Source of the DNA: Neodiprion pinetum
Lineage: Eukaryota; Arthropoda; Insecta; Hymenoptera; Diprionidae
Direction: 5' to 3'
Assembly (NCBI RefSeq): GCF_021155775.2
Contig: NC_060232.1
Coordinates: 23,567,922 to 23,631,921 of the forward strand
DNA length: 64,000 bases
Numbering within the stretch: the first letter of the stretch is position 1; each line of letters begins with the position of its first letter. Both the position numbers and the translations under genes were made by a program. The notes beneath the pieces are model-generated. The model did not search any database, had not been told where the DNA came from, and saw nothing but the letters and a program-made list of their open reading frames with translations. This document shows positions 26,276-35,277 of the stretch, piece after piece.

Positions 26276-29200
26276 CCCACACGGCACGAAATGTGTCAGA
26301 AATATTTCCGAAATGTTACAACATTTCAGATTCATTACATAATTTCAGGAATATTTCTGAAATGTTTCTGAAATATGTCAATTGCAATATAACATTCCCA
26401 ATATTTCGGAAACCTTTCAGAAATATTTCAAATGCAATATAAAATTTTCGATATTATAAATATATTTCAGAAATATTTCAAGCGCAATATAACATCACCC
26501 GAACTTTCGAAACGTTTCAGTAATATTTCCGTTTATGTGTGTATACATAAGTATTTTTCATAAAATTTGTCATTTTTCAAATTTTCCATAATGGACACGT
26601 GCATAAAGTTTTTCAATATTTATACCTTTCATAAAGTTATGGATCTTTAATAATTATGCATACTGAGCTACGTCCAGTCAAAAAGACCGAAGTGAAGACT
26701 TTTTGACGGAATACGAATTGGGCGTCATAATTCTCATTTGTCTTGTTGAATCTACCAATTTTCTCGAACAATATCTCTTAAGGGACAACACCACTGTGAC
26801 GGCTTCAAAAAATCGATTTTTTGAAAACCATCTAGAAAAATCTAGAATACATTTAAGAATAAAATGCCGTTGGTCCCAGGTCGAAAAAATAATTATTTTG
26901 GGAGATATAGGAGATATGGGAGATGCCAAAGGGGCTCGTGAGAACGGGTCCGAAAGTGTGGTCCACACCGAATGCGTGTTTACTTTAAAACCAGTATAAC
27001 GTTGACCAGATACTTCCAAATTCCAATGTTTAGAATATTCAAGTATTGGAGGTGGTGGTTTCGAACGCCTTAAACGGATACATAAATATTCGTTATTTAC
27101 GTCTGAACTATATAAGAATAAACAAGCAGTGTTTATATTTTAACTAAATAATTCATCAACAATTAACATTCCTTTTTGATTCCTGGGTGACCGGTTTACA
27201 CTAATTGTAATATTATAATATTTATTCACATTCTTATTCTACGTATATGTTTATTAAAATTACCGTCGTACTTATATTAATTGAAATTAACGCGCTTTAT
27301 TTATTCGCGTTTTATCCGCGAGGAAGCGCTAAAAAACCCTAAAAATATGGCATCACGTCGCATACTCGAGCGCCGCGCGCTAATTTTTCGCGCATCACCG
27401 TCGCGTCGTGCACTCTTCCATCCTTCATTCTCGAGCTTTCTTGTTCTTTCGCACCGCGTTTCACAGGTCGTTAGATACCACGGATCTCTTGAGAAAATTA
27501 CAGAAACCCACGTGGCAAGAAAAGTGGATATTTGGTAAGTAAATGTTTAATTTCCAATAAATGTGTAGAGAATTAGACCAAAAAATATCCTTAGCTACTT
27601 GGCATAATTACATATTTACGTGCATATTTGCTATGTACGCGGTTCTGCAGTTTGCTTGCTAAATCGGCTATCCTTGGCCGCCACGTGTTGAATGGTATGC
27701 AATCGAAATACCGGCTTATGTGTGAACAGAAAGTACTATACTGCTTATAATTTTTTGTCAAGCTGTGAATTAAATAAAATAATTACGATCGTTGACTTCC
27801 CAACTATGAAACATCTATAATATTAAATCTTTTTATAGTTTACTCAACAAGGTTATTTCCTAACCGCAGTTGACCTCTCACGAGTGAGTACTCGTTTGCT
27901 TTTCCATAGAATTGAAAAAATCATGCTACATATTTGAAGGATAACTTTTTGTCAGAATAACTTTTCCTTTGGAGAATCATTGTGATCTGGATGAACTAAG
28001 AGTGTTTGACCAAATATTTAGAAAAAGTCAGAAATAGTGGAAATTGTGTGTGGAAATTTCTGGTTTTTTTCTCATATTTTTTGGTTAACAGATCTTCGTT
28101 TATCCAAATCAGAATGATTCACCAAAGAAAAATTCGTCCTGATAATTATCCTTCAAATTGCATAATGATTTTCCCCCTTGATGGAAAATCACACGATACG
28201 GCATAATTGCCTTATGCAGTATTAAATTATGCATATTCCGATATTCGTATAGTGTCGCGATTTATTAATAAAGGCTAATTTTAATTTATACTAAATTGTT
28301 GATCAATTGAAACTTGAAGATATGCCGAACGTTATCAAACTTCGGTTTACTTTTCACTGGTTAATTACTGATTGAGGCCTGTATATTCAAAACTGTACGT
28401 TTTTAACATTTTAACTGTAATTATTATAGGATATTATTATGCATTATAACTATTTTTCACGCTATACATATAGACGGGCCCTAATGAAACACTTAGTGTA
28501 TCTCGCTGGCCCAAATAGAACAAGGCTATTTCATAAAAAGCTGTATAAGGCATGTACAGAGCTCTGTATATACGTCCTATGTCAGCTTCAGTTTTATGCA
28601 CATTTTTATGCCTCGTGTAATCTAGCTTTAGTTAGAAAATATCAGACTAGCGTGGAGACCGCCGATCAGTAATTACATGTTATTTGCTTTGAATCACACT
28701 CATGTACTTACAACTAAATCTTGAAACATCTGTAATAATTGCAGGAAAAGGTTGAGCAGCTAACAGTCAACTGTGTATTCGAAATGTACAACATACGTTT
28801 TAGGTAAGACTAGTATTATCTAATCATTTAGTTTAAGTTTGATCAAATGATTGGGTAACCAGCTACCATTCGATTGGCAATCACACTAATCTAATATCAA
28901 TAGTGGCATTACGTCCATATTTTCAGTGTATATTTTATGTTAAACAACTTAACTTTGCAGTCAACTGTATAGTAGACCCTGACAAACATTAGTTCTCAGA
29001 CTGTTTTCAGAATAAACTTTTATTTTCCTGCACATCAAATGAGAAATTATTGACTGACCTTTTGTTATTCAAAGTTTTATGTTCGCAACATTGAATATTA
29101 TACTTTATTATACTTGTATTATTTAAGATATTTGATTTCAGAAAATGACACGTAAGCTATTCAGATAGACATAAACGTCGACTCGTTGAACAACAAACTA

Positions 29201-30169
29201 AATTAAGTATTATTAGAATGAAGCACGTTAAGCACGTATAGTACGAAATGTAAAGTCGTGAACCGAACGCTTTTTATAAAATATACATGAAAATAAGTAT
29301 AGTTTTTTCTCGATTTAAACTTATTTTAATATTATAATAATTAAATTATTTTCAAATCAATAATGCATATGAAAATATAGGTTATAATAATTAAGCTGAT
29401 ACAGGGCAGTCTTTTGCTATACACCATATTTACTAGTATAGTAGTAACTATACGTAGTAACATTTACTACGTGTGTTACGTAACATTTCTTTGTAAATAT
29501 TGTGTAAAGCAAAAAACTGCCCTATATCAGCTTAATTATTGAAACCTATATTTTCATATGCATTATTGTTCCCAAAATAATATAATTATAATAATATAAC
29601 GATAAGTTTATATTGAGAAAAAGACTATACTTACTTTCATGTATATTTCAAAAGAAGCCTTCGATTCACGACTTAATATGGACATGAGTCTGTACGATTT
29701 TATAATGTATTTGAAAATAAATAACTTTATAAGATACCTATATAATTAATCATTTTACTCAGATTCAGGACTTTCTTTATTACCTGAAAGATTTTTGAAA
29801 TGTATTGTGGAATATATCAGAAATATTTTCACTATATCTTTCGGAAATGTTTCAGCAATATATCAGTCACCGTTTTCAGATATATCGCTGAAAAATTTCT
29901 GAAATATATCGCGGAAATATTTCTGACATATTTCTGAAATGTTGCAATAAAAAATAACGTGTTTCAAATGAGACGTTTCTGAAATATATCGCAGAAATAT
30001 TTCTGACATATTACCGAAATGTTACTGACATATTTCTGACATATGTCAGCTATGAAACGTTAGTTATATATGCGGACATGGACATATTTCTGAAATGTTG
30101 CAATGGAATATAACATGTTTCTGATAAGACATTTCTGAAACATTTCTGGAACACATTGTGCTGTGTGGG
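26276..30169. mobile_element. 3.9-kb terminal-inverted-repeat element, unclassified
   Basis: The left end begins CCCACACGGCACGAAATGTG. The right end, read on the minus strand, begins CCCACACAGCACAATGTG. Both ends continue into subterminal sequence rich in GAAATATTTC/TTTCTGAAAT motifs (26297-26540 and 29790-30150). This matches the layout of a DNA transposon with terminal and subterminal repeats. No transposase reading frame survives inside; the longest frames are about 113 codons (26678-27019, open on both strands). A separate 420-bp fold-back lies at 29254-29674. No clear target-site duplication flanks the ends: left flank is a TA run, right flank AAGAGTCGG. I cannot assign a superfamily. 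It may be non-autonomous, or two related elements with filler between them. Confidence 0.55.
29254..29674. repeat. 420-bp fold-back (imperfect palindrome) nested in the TIR element
   Basis: The left arm (29254-29435) and the reverse complement of the right arm (29493-29674) align along about 180 bp at roughly 80-85% identity by eye. Shared blocks include AATAATGCATATGAAAATAT, AATTAAGCTGATA, GGGCAGT and ATATACATGAAA. A loop of about 57 bp contains smaller palindromes such as TTACTACGTG/TTACGTAAC. It is probably a fold-back MITE inserted into the larger element. If transcribed, it would give a long hairpin RNA. Confidence 0.85.
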
Positions 30170-30292
30170 AAGAGTCGGTCTCAGCGCCTCCAGTAGCGCT
30201 CGAACTCTCAGCTCGGTGGTGGATTGGATGATATTGTTTGCACTTATTCACCAAAACGACGAAAGTCAATGGGATGGTGTCGATGAACATAG

Positions 30293-31249
30293 TCAACCGG
30301 ATGATGAGCTGCTGGCGCCGGGAGCCTCGATCTTTCCAGAGCAACGATGAAATATGAGACAGCAACCCTTACTGCAAGCAATAAACTCATCCAATGATAG
30401 TGCGGTTGTTCCTGAATAGTGGAAACAACCTTGAACAGCAGCGTAGAACGATTCACGAGCATTACCGGCGATAGAGTCCCAGGTGGCCAGATCACAGCAG
30501 ACATCGTTAGCTGAATTGTTCATAACGATTTTGAGATAACATTTGGCGCAACTGACGTCGACAGAACGGTTGTATAGTTGCAAGTGAGGTGTGTGCTTCT
30601 CCACGTAACTTAGCTCCACTACGTGTCGCGTTCTTTTAAGATGTGCGTGAGAGAAGGAAAAACCACAGTCGCACACAACTGTCTGACCTGGCACCATGTA
30701 TGCTTGATCCATGAGCTCAGCGCCGAACGGAACAGATCGGAAGAAATCAAGGGGCATGCATTGATGTGATATACAGAACTGGCAGCGTTTGCACTTGTGC
30801 GTTTTCATGAAACGACAGCTGTTTGTTTTAATGCAAGACATCTTCCGAGACAATTGGGTGAATGACTGTCGCAGTATGTCACTTTGTTCTTTTGTAAACT
30901 CGGGACCTTGCAGTACCTTGCTGCACTCGTACTTATTGGAGCTCTTTGTGAATTCTTCGAGCCAGCATTCGAGGAGGGAGCTTTGTTTGGTTGACGATAC
31001 AGATTCTGTGTCGTCACAGGCAGATGTTCCAGCACAAGCTGCATCTTCGCATGGACCATGCGTGTTCCGACTTGATGATGGTTCCTTGGTTAGTTGCGGC
31101 AACTCTGCTTTTGGCTGCTGCTGCTTGTGCTGCTGTTTTTTCTTATCTCGGCGTTTCTTTTTGTCGTCTGGCTTATTGGAAGACATGGCTTTGCGCTTGT
31201 GCCCTTTCTTGATAGCGACGCTCTGCTTCGAAACTTGTTCCTCTTCCAT
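30293..31249 (-). CDS. Unrecognised cysteine-rich, basic protein (318 aa)
   Basis: This is an intronless minus-strand frame. It is open back to 31372, but the first in-frame ATG is at 31249 and gives 318 residues. The N-terminal third is low-complexity and basic, with a lysine/arginine cluster (KKGHKRK, DKKKRRDKKK) likely to act as a nuclear signal, followed by glutamine- and serine-rich sequence. From about residue 110 it becomes globular and cysteine-rich, with CIKTNSC, a CKRCQFC cluster ending in HQC, CDC, CAKC, CC and a C-terminal CSKGCC, which suggests zinc binding. I do not recognise the family. A frame this long is unlikely by chance in AT-rich DNA, and it ends 124 bp from the terminus of the 3.9-kb element. 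It could be a host gene, a captured gene, an unknown transposon protein or an old viral copy. A 39-codon frame lies upstream at 31321-31440. Confidence 0.6.
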   Translation of the reverse strand: MEEEQVSKQSVAIKKGHKRKAMSSNKPDDKKKRRDKKKQQHKQQQPKAELPQLTKEPSSSRNTHGPCEDAACAGTSACDDTESVSSTKQSSLLECWLEEFTKSSNKYECSKVLQGPEFTKEQSDILRQSFTQLSRKMSCIKTNSCRFMKTHKCKRCQFCISHQCMPLDFFRSVPFGAELMDQAYMVPGQTVVCDCGFSFSHAHLKRTRHVVELSYVEKHTPHLQLYNRSVDVSCAKCYLKIVMNNSANDVCCDLATWDSIAGNARESFYAAVQGCFHYSGTTALSLDEFIACSKGCCLIFHRCSGKIEAPGASSSSSG

Positions 31250-31320
31250 TGTACAGATGGTTGGTTCAGAATTTTCATCCGCAAGTGGTTTAACGTGACA
31301 CCGCTTCTTGAAGGGCACTA

Positions 31321-31440
31321 CTAATATGCTCCGTTCTTGAGAAGCACTATCAACACTATCAAATAGTCGTCTTTAACCTCACTCTTCATCTCTTTCAGAA
31401 CCTGATCAGTTTTTGTTTCCATCAGTTCATTCGTTCTCAT
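31321..31440 (-). CDS. Short upstream open reading frame (39 aa)
   Basis: On the minus strand an ATG at 31440 opens a 39-codon frame ending at TAG (31323-31321), 71 bp before the first ATG of the cysteine-rich ORF. It has a charged first half (METKTDQVLKEMKSEVKDD) and a short hydrophobic stretch (YLIVLIVLL). It is in a different frame from the downstream ORF. It could be a regulatory uORF, the original N-terminus separated by a frameshift, or chance. Confidence 0.2.
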   Translation of the reverse strand: MRTNELMETKTDQVLKEMKSEVKDDYLIVLIVLLKNGAY

Positions 31441-31710
31441 TCTCTTCAAAATCAACCGCGGCAATGACTATTCACTCGAAAACTCATTGTGCAATCTTAT
31501 CTTCACTATAGCGAACTTGTCGTTATCTCGATTGGCGTACATTCCCACATCTTTGTATGTTCAATAAACATTTGAACCTTTGAGATCTGTGTATTCTCCA
31601 GTGCACACCATCATAAGAACAAAACGGATGTATAACGTAGAGTGTACGTGACGAACAAGCGCGACAGAATGTCATCGAGTACTGTAAGTTTAGCACGCCT
31701 CATTTCTGTT

Positions 31711-32020
31711 TATACCGGGACAATCTCTTGAAACTATACATATAATGCGCATGCGCGAGTTTTATCGGCTGCACGGGCAGGCTGGCCACTCCGAGTTTCA
31801 GCTGTCAAACCCTGTTTCTGGCGTCGATGTAGTTCATACGAATTTTTAAGGTTAGAATCTCAAACAGTCGAGATAGTGACTCGGAAGGTTGATGCTAATG
31901 CTCTTTGAAAATTGGCTTTATTCGAAAACATCGCCGCGGGGCGATTTCACCGACCAATGAGATTGAATTATTTGGCGCATGCGCATTGTATGTATAGTTT
32001 CAAGAGATTGTCCCGGTATA
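31711..32020. mobile_element. 310-bp MITE with 46-bp terminal inverted repeats
   Basis: The left end (31711-31756) begins TATACCGGGACAATCTCTTG. It is matched by the reverse complement of the right end (31975-32020) along 46 bp with one mismatch (T/C at position 33). The inner edge of each repeat is GCGCATGCGC. The interior is unrelated sequence with no reading frame. TATA at each outer edge could be part of the repeat or a TA/TATA target-site duplication around CCGGGACA ends. Lack of coding capacity and short length fit a miniature inverted-repeat transposable element mobilised in trans; the superfamily is not determined. Confidence 0.9.
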
Positions 32021-32935
32021 CATTTTTTTTAAATTAATCCTACAGTAGTGCTCAACACGCGAGTGATTTTTCAATGAAGTCGTAAGATCCGTTCGGGAGC
32101 TATCATAAAAAATGTAGACAAAGTCCGTCAATTTGCGTGTTAGGTATAGGCCGCGCGTGCAAAAAGATCGATTTTTAATTGCAAATATCTTCCAAACGGG
32201 ACGGTAAATCGGTTTAAAATTTTGTGAGTCGGTCCATGGAGGTTGTTTTTACACCATACTAAAATTTCAGGCCGTTCCTAAGATTTGGACAAAACTACAG
32301 AACTACCTTAATGCCGAATGAGCGAGAGAACACGTGCTTCCCCCTTTTTATATTCTGCGCCAACTCGACTACCGTTGCCGTCATCGATATTTTAGTAGAA
32401 ACCAAAATAACTACATTATAGTTGGGCAGTATAGGGCTATGACCTTGGTTAGAAACAAGATTATTCACATCGTTGTTACACAATCATGTAAAGTCACGGC
32501 TTGTATCAGTGCCAACACGGGCGACGCGTTGGCGTCGAGCGCGGTAAGAACATGCGATAAACACACGAATTTATTCTGGCGTTGGTATATGATCTTAATA
32601 ATTCATTGATGATTAATATGTTGAGTACAGGTTGTTTCTAATTGGTTTTCATATATGAAACCATTCTAGGAGAATGTGGACTCATAACTTTTATTTAATG
32701 GGTGTTCATGTTTAAGGAAGCGTGCCTTGTACAGAGTATATGTACACGATTACGTGAACAGTTGCTTCGGTCACCGTGTGTGGTTCTACGTTTGCGGAAC
32801 GTTCCAGTAGATTTATCAACCGATGTGGGTTTCTCAACGGATGTGGATTTGTCACGTTCCAGAGGCAAAGCGAAAACATTCTTTTATCTTTTGTAGTTTC
32901 TCGAACTAGTGGACGATACGGTGAGCTCTGGTTGA
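32021..32935. other. Non-coding stretch between MITE and DIRS remnant
   Basis: No supported gene. The part near 32160-32280 (GATCGATTTTT, then a motif on AAATCGGTTTAAAATTTT) has the look of old transposon sequence, but I cannot place it in a family. Confidence 0.4.
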
Positions 32936-33520
32936 ACGGTTTTTAATCGAGTTATCATTTGCTTTACCGTTTTTCCGTCTTCTAATTTAAAATGCTCCGT
33001 AGCTATAAATTCGTTTAGCTGTTTTAAATTCAATATAAAACGGTGAGAACCATCCGGTTTTGGCACAAGAAAAATTTTTGAGATGAATTGTCCGGTCTCC
33101 GACTGACACTTTTGTATCGCGCCTTTCCCCAACAACCTTACGATTTGTTCTCGCATTACCTTCCTTTCTTGATCCAACCACCGAGGCTCGGCAGGTGGTG
33201 TGTGTTGGTCTACCTTTGATGTAAAAGGTATTCTATAGCCTGTGACCCAGGTCAGGATGGTTTCGTCCGAGGTTACTTCGAGCCAGGTTCGTTTGAAAAA
33301 AGCTAACCGACCGGCCAATTTACATTCGTTTAATTGTTTTTCTTCAGAGGCTGACGGTCTTTCTGCTGATAATTCCTCCCCCGTGACGTGGACTTGTTGC
33401 CTCGGTTGTTGCGACTGTAATTGTTGTAAGTTTGCTTGTACCCGCCCCCCCTCGAATAAGTATTCGGCTGATACTGGTGTTGTTGAGGCGGGCCCCTCGA
33501 GTTTTTTGAATTTTGCAATT
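32936..33520 (-). pseudogene. DIRS-like retrotransposon remnant (Gag C-terminus and RT N-terminus)
   Basis: Two overlapping minus-strand frames are present. The first (33518-33330) is glycine-, asparagine-, glutamine- and arginine-rich (YSRGGGYKQTYNN, SRGRNYQQKD), like the end of a DIRS Gag. The second, open from inside the first to about 32936, carries the DIRS-type block GRLAFFKRTW...TSDETILTWV...GYRIPF. It then shows reverse-transcriptase motifs 1-2 (FISKIFLVPKPDGSHRF, LNLKQLN, HFKLEDGKT). The sequence stops resembling a reverse transcriptase near 32936, well before the catalytic aspartates, and no RNase H or tyrosine recombinase follows. Neither frame starts with ATG. It is a truncated, dead copy. 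The frame overlap resembles the overlapping ORFs known in DIRS elements. Confidence 0.8.
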
Positions 33521-34549
33521 TCTACAATTCTACGATATTCACAATATTTTGCATTCGAATGTTTTCAGTATCAGATGTATTTATGACATGAATATTTCAA
33601 CAGATGCAAGAACGGATCTCATTCGAAAATGAAAACACAAATCCAGATCTGATTGCCCTGCGTTTCGATTTCGGAATCTAAATGAAAATCTTGACCATTA
33701 AAGAATGCCACTAGCAGAAAGTGATGAAGCTAAACAACTTGATTTGCTGTGAGGAGTTAGCTCAACTTGTATTACTTTAACCAACGATAATCGAATCGCA
33801 AAAAACTATCGGATTCCCAAATAAATGTTATTCTATCTATAGATTGATTGTAAAAAAATATCGGAAGAGACGTGGGTGGTTGATCAGTTTTCCGATAAAG
33901 TCGTAACCTGTGTGCAAGCCACTTTTGAAAAAGTTTATCTTCTATTCCACAGTGGTGCGTTAGCGGAGCAGGCTTGATTTCGACTGTCAACTGTCCGGGT
34001 TGAGATAAGCCGGCCCAAAGTACGTTGCGGAAAATTGATTGGTGTAGCGAAAATCTGTTAGTCGACAAGTAAGACGCAACGAATGGCACGGGAGCTCATC
34101 GGTATTAGCCGAGGGTCAAACTCCGTTGACAATGGAGGATTGTCCTCTACGAGGATAATGCCTAGCTGCAACGAGTGCGCCAATATTATCACACGTCCTA
34201 CCTCCAGCCACGCGTGCCATAATCCCTGCATTCAAGCAATATCTCCAGAAATTTCTCCACCGTGAATGCGTGCACTGTGTGTGTCCAACAACTGTCGACG
34301 AAGAAACAAACCAGCGGGGATAAGCCATCCCATAGCTGGCGCAAATTTGGTACTTAGGCTTTTTTGCTACAGGGGATAGAATGTCCAAGACTAGATTCAA
34401 GTGATCTCAAAGCAATTCACATCGTGACTCTAAGTGATGTCAACTGAATTCAAATTTTTTCCTGTGGTCGTATAAGCGATTTCATATCACTTAAAACGAG
34501 AATTCAAATCGTATTAATTGACTGCATGACTTTGAGTGAGTTTATTTTG
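33521..34549. other. Stretch with unassigned minus-strand frames
   Basis: A 105-codon minus frame (34089-33772) opens at GTG and includes LTVEIKP and FIWESDSFLRF. A further minus frame covers 34400-34116. None has an ATG start in a convincing position and none is recognised. They may be decayed coding sequence from a mobile element or chance frames. Confidence 0.3.
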
Positions 34550-35277
34550 CACTGAGACAAATTTCAAGTTCTAGTTACCGCTCAGTCCTCAACTCTTTTA
34601 ATTTTTTACCACAACCGAAAAATATAGTTCTAGGTACAAAATGAAAATTAGTTTTGTAGTTGTTACCAGAAAGTCTAGTACACTGAAAGAAATTTTATTG
34701 CAATATTTGGTTTTCCGCATAGCATTTTAGGGACAAACGAGGTACAATCATAAACATTTCTAGAATAATAGGACATTATGCTATTTCTATATATATTAAT
34801 ATTATTTTGACAAGCAAGAATTACTATATGATCTTTGAAGCATTGTTATAAATGTTGTGCATTTCGTTACTCACTATTGTACTTTTCACGACTGTACCGC
34901 GATTGTCCCTAAAATGCTATATTTTATTGTACTTTTGTGTATGGGGAAAAGCAAATATTACAATAAAATTTCTTTCAGTGTATCCGTTACTATTCTTTCT
35001 CATTATGATCACCGTTACTATATTTTCTTGTAACTGTTGCGAAAATTTAATGCCTGTGCAACAATAAATTGATGTTAAAGCCTTATTTAAATAAAAGAGT
35101 ACACTAAACCGAAGAACTGATTTGCGTTGCAATTACCAAAAAAGGATCAACAATAGGTCAAAATGGTTACGTGTACCTCGTTTTTCGTAATTCCAGTAAT
35201 ATTCAAACCTTCTTTTTAACGATACCCGTTTTACTGAATTTTTCTAGTTACTATAACAAATGAAATTTTTCTCAGTG
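34550..35277. repeat. Possible outer inverted-repeat element enclosing a MITE
   Basis: The left end CACTGAGACAAATTTCAAG (from 34550) resembles the reverse complement of the right end, CACTGAGAAAAATTTCATTT (ending 35277), and both are followed by CTAGTTAC/GTAACTAG-like sequence. Similarity fades after about 35 bp. The pair encloses the better-preserved 300-bp MITE, suggesting nested insertion of related CACTGA-ended elements. No target-site duplication is clear. Confidence 0.4.
34681..34980. mobile_element. 300-bp MITE, CACTGAAAG ends, TA target duplication
   Basis: The left end CACTGAAAGAAATTTTATTG and the reverse complement of the right end are identical for 20 bp, and 37 of the first 40 bp match. 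After a 24-bp insertion in the right arm, the match resumes at TAGCATTTTAGGGACAA. The element is flanked by TA on both sides (34679-34680 and 34981-34982), as expected for a Tc1/mariner-type target-site duplication. There is no coding capacity. It was probably moved by a mariner-like transposase supplied elsewhere; that assignment is inference from the TA flank. Confidence 0.85.

Noticed and set aside
26678..27019. Frames of 113 and 98 codons open on opposite strands at the same place
   Set aside because: Open both ways with no domain. The sequence looks like old non-coding transposon DNA inside the TIR element.
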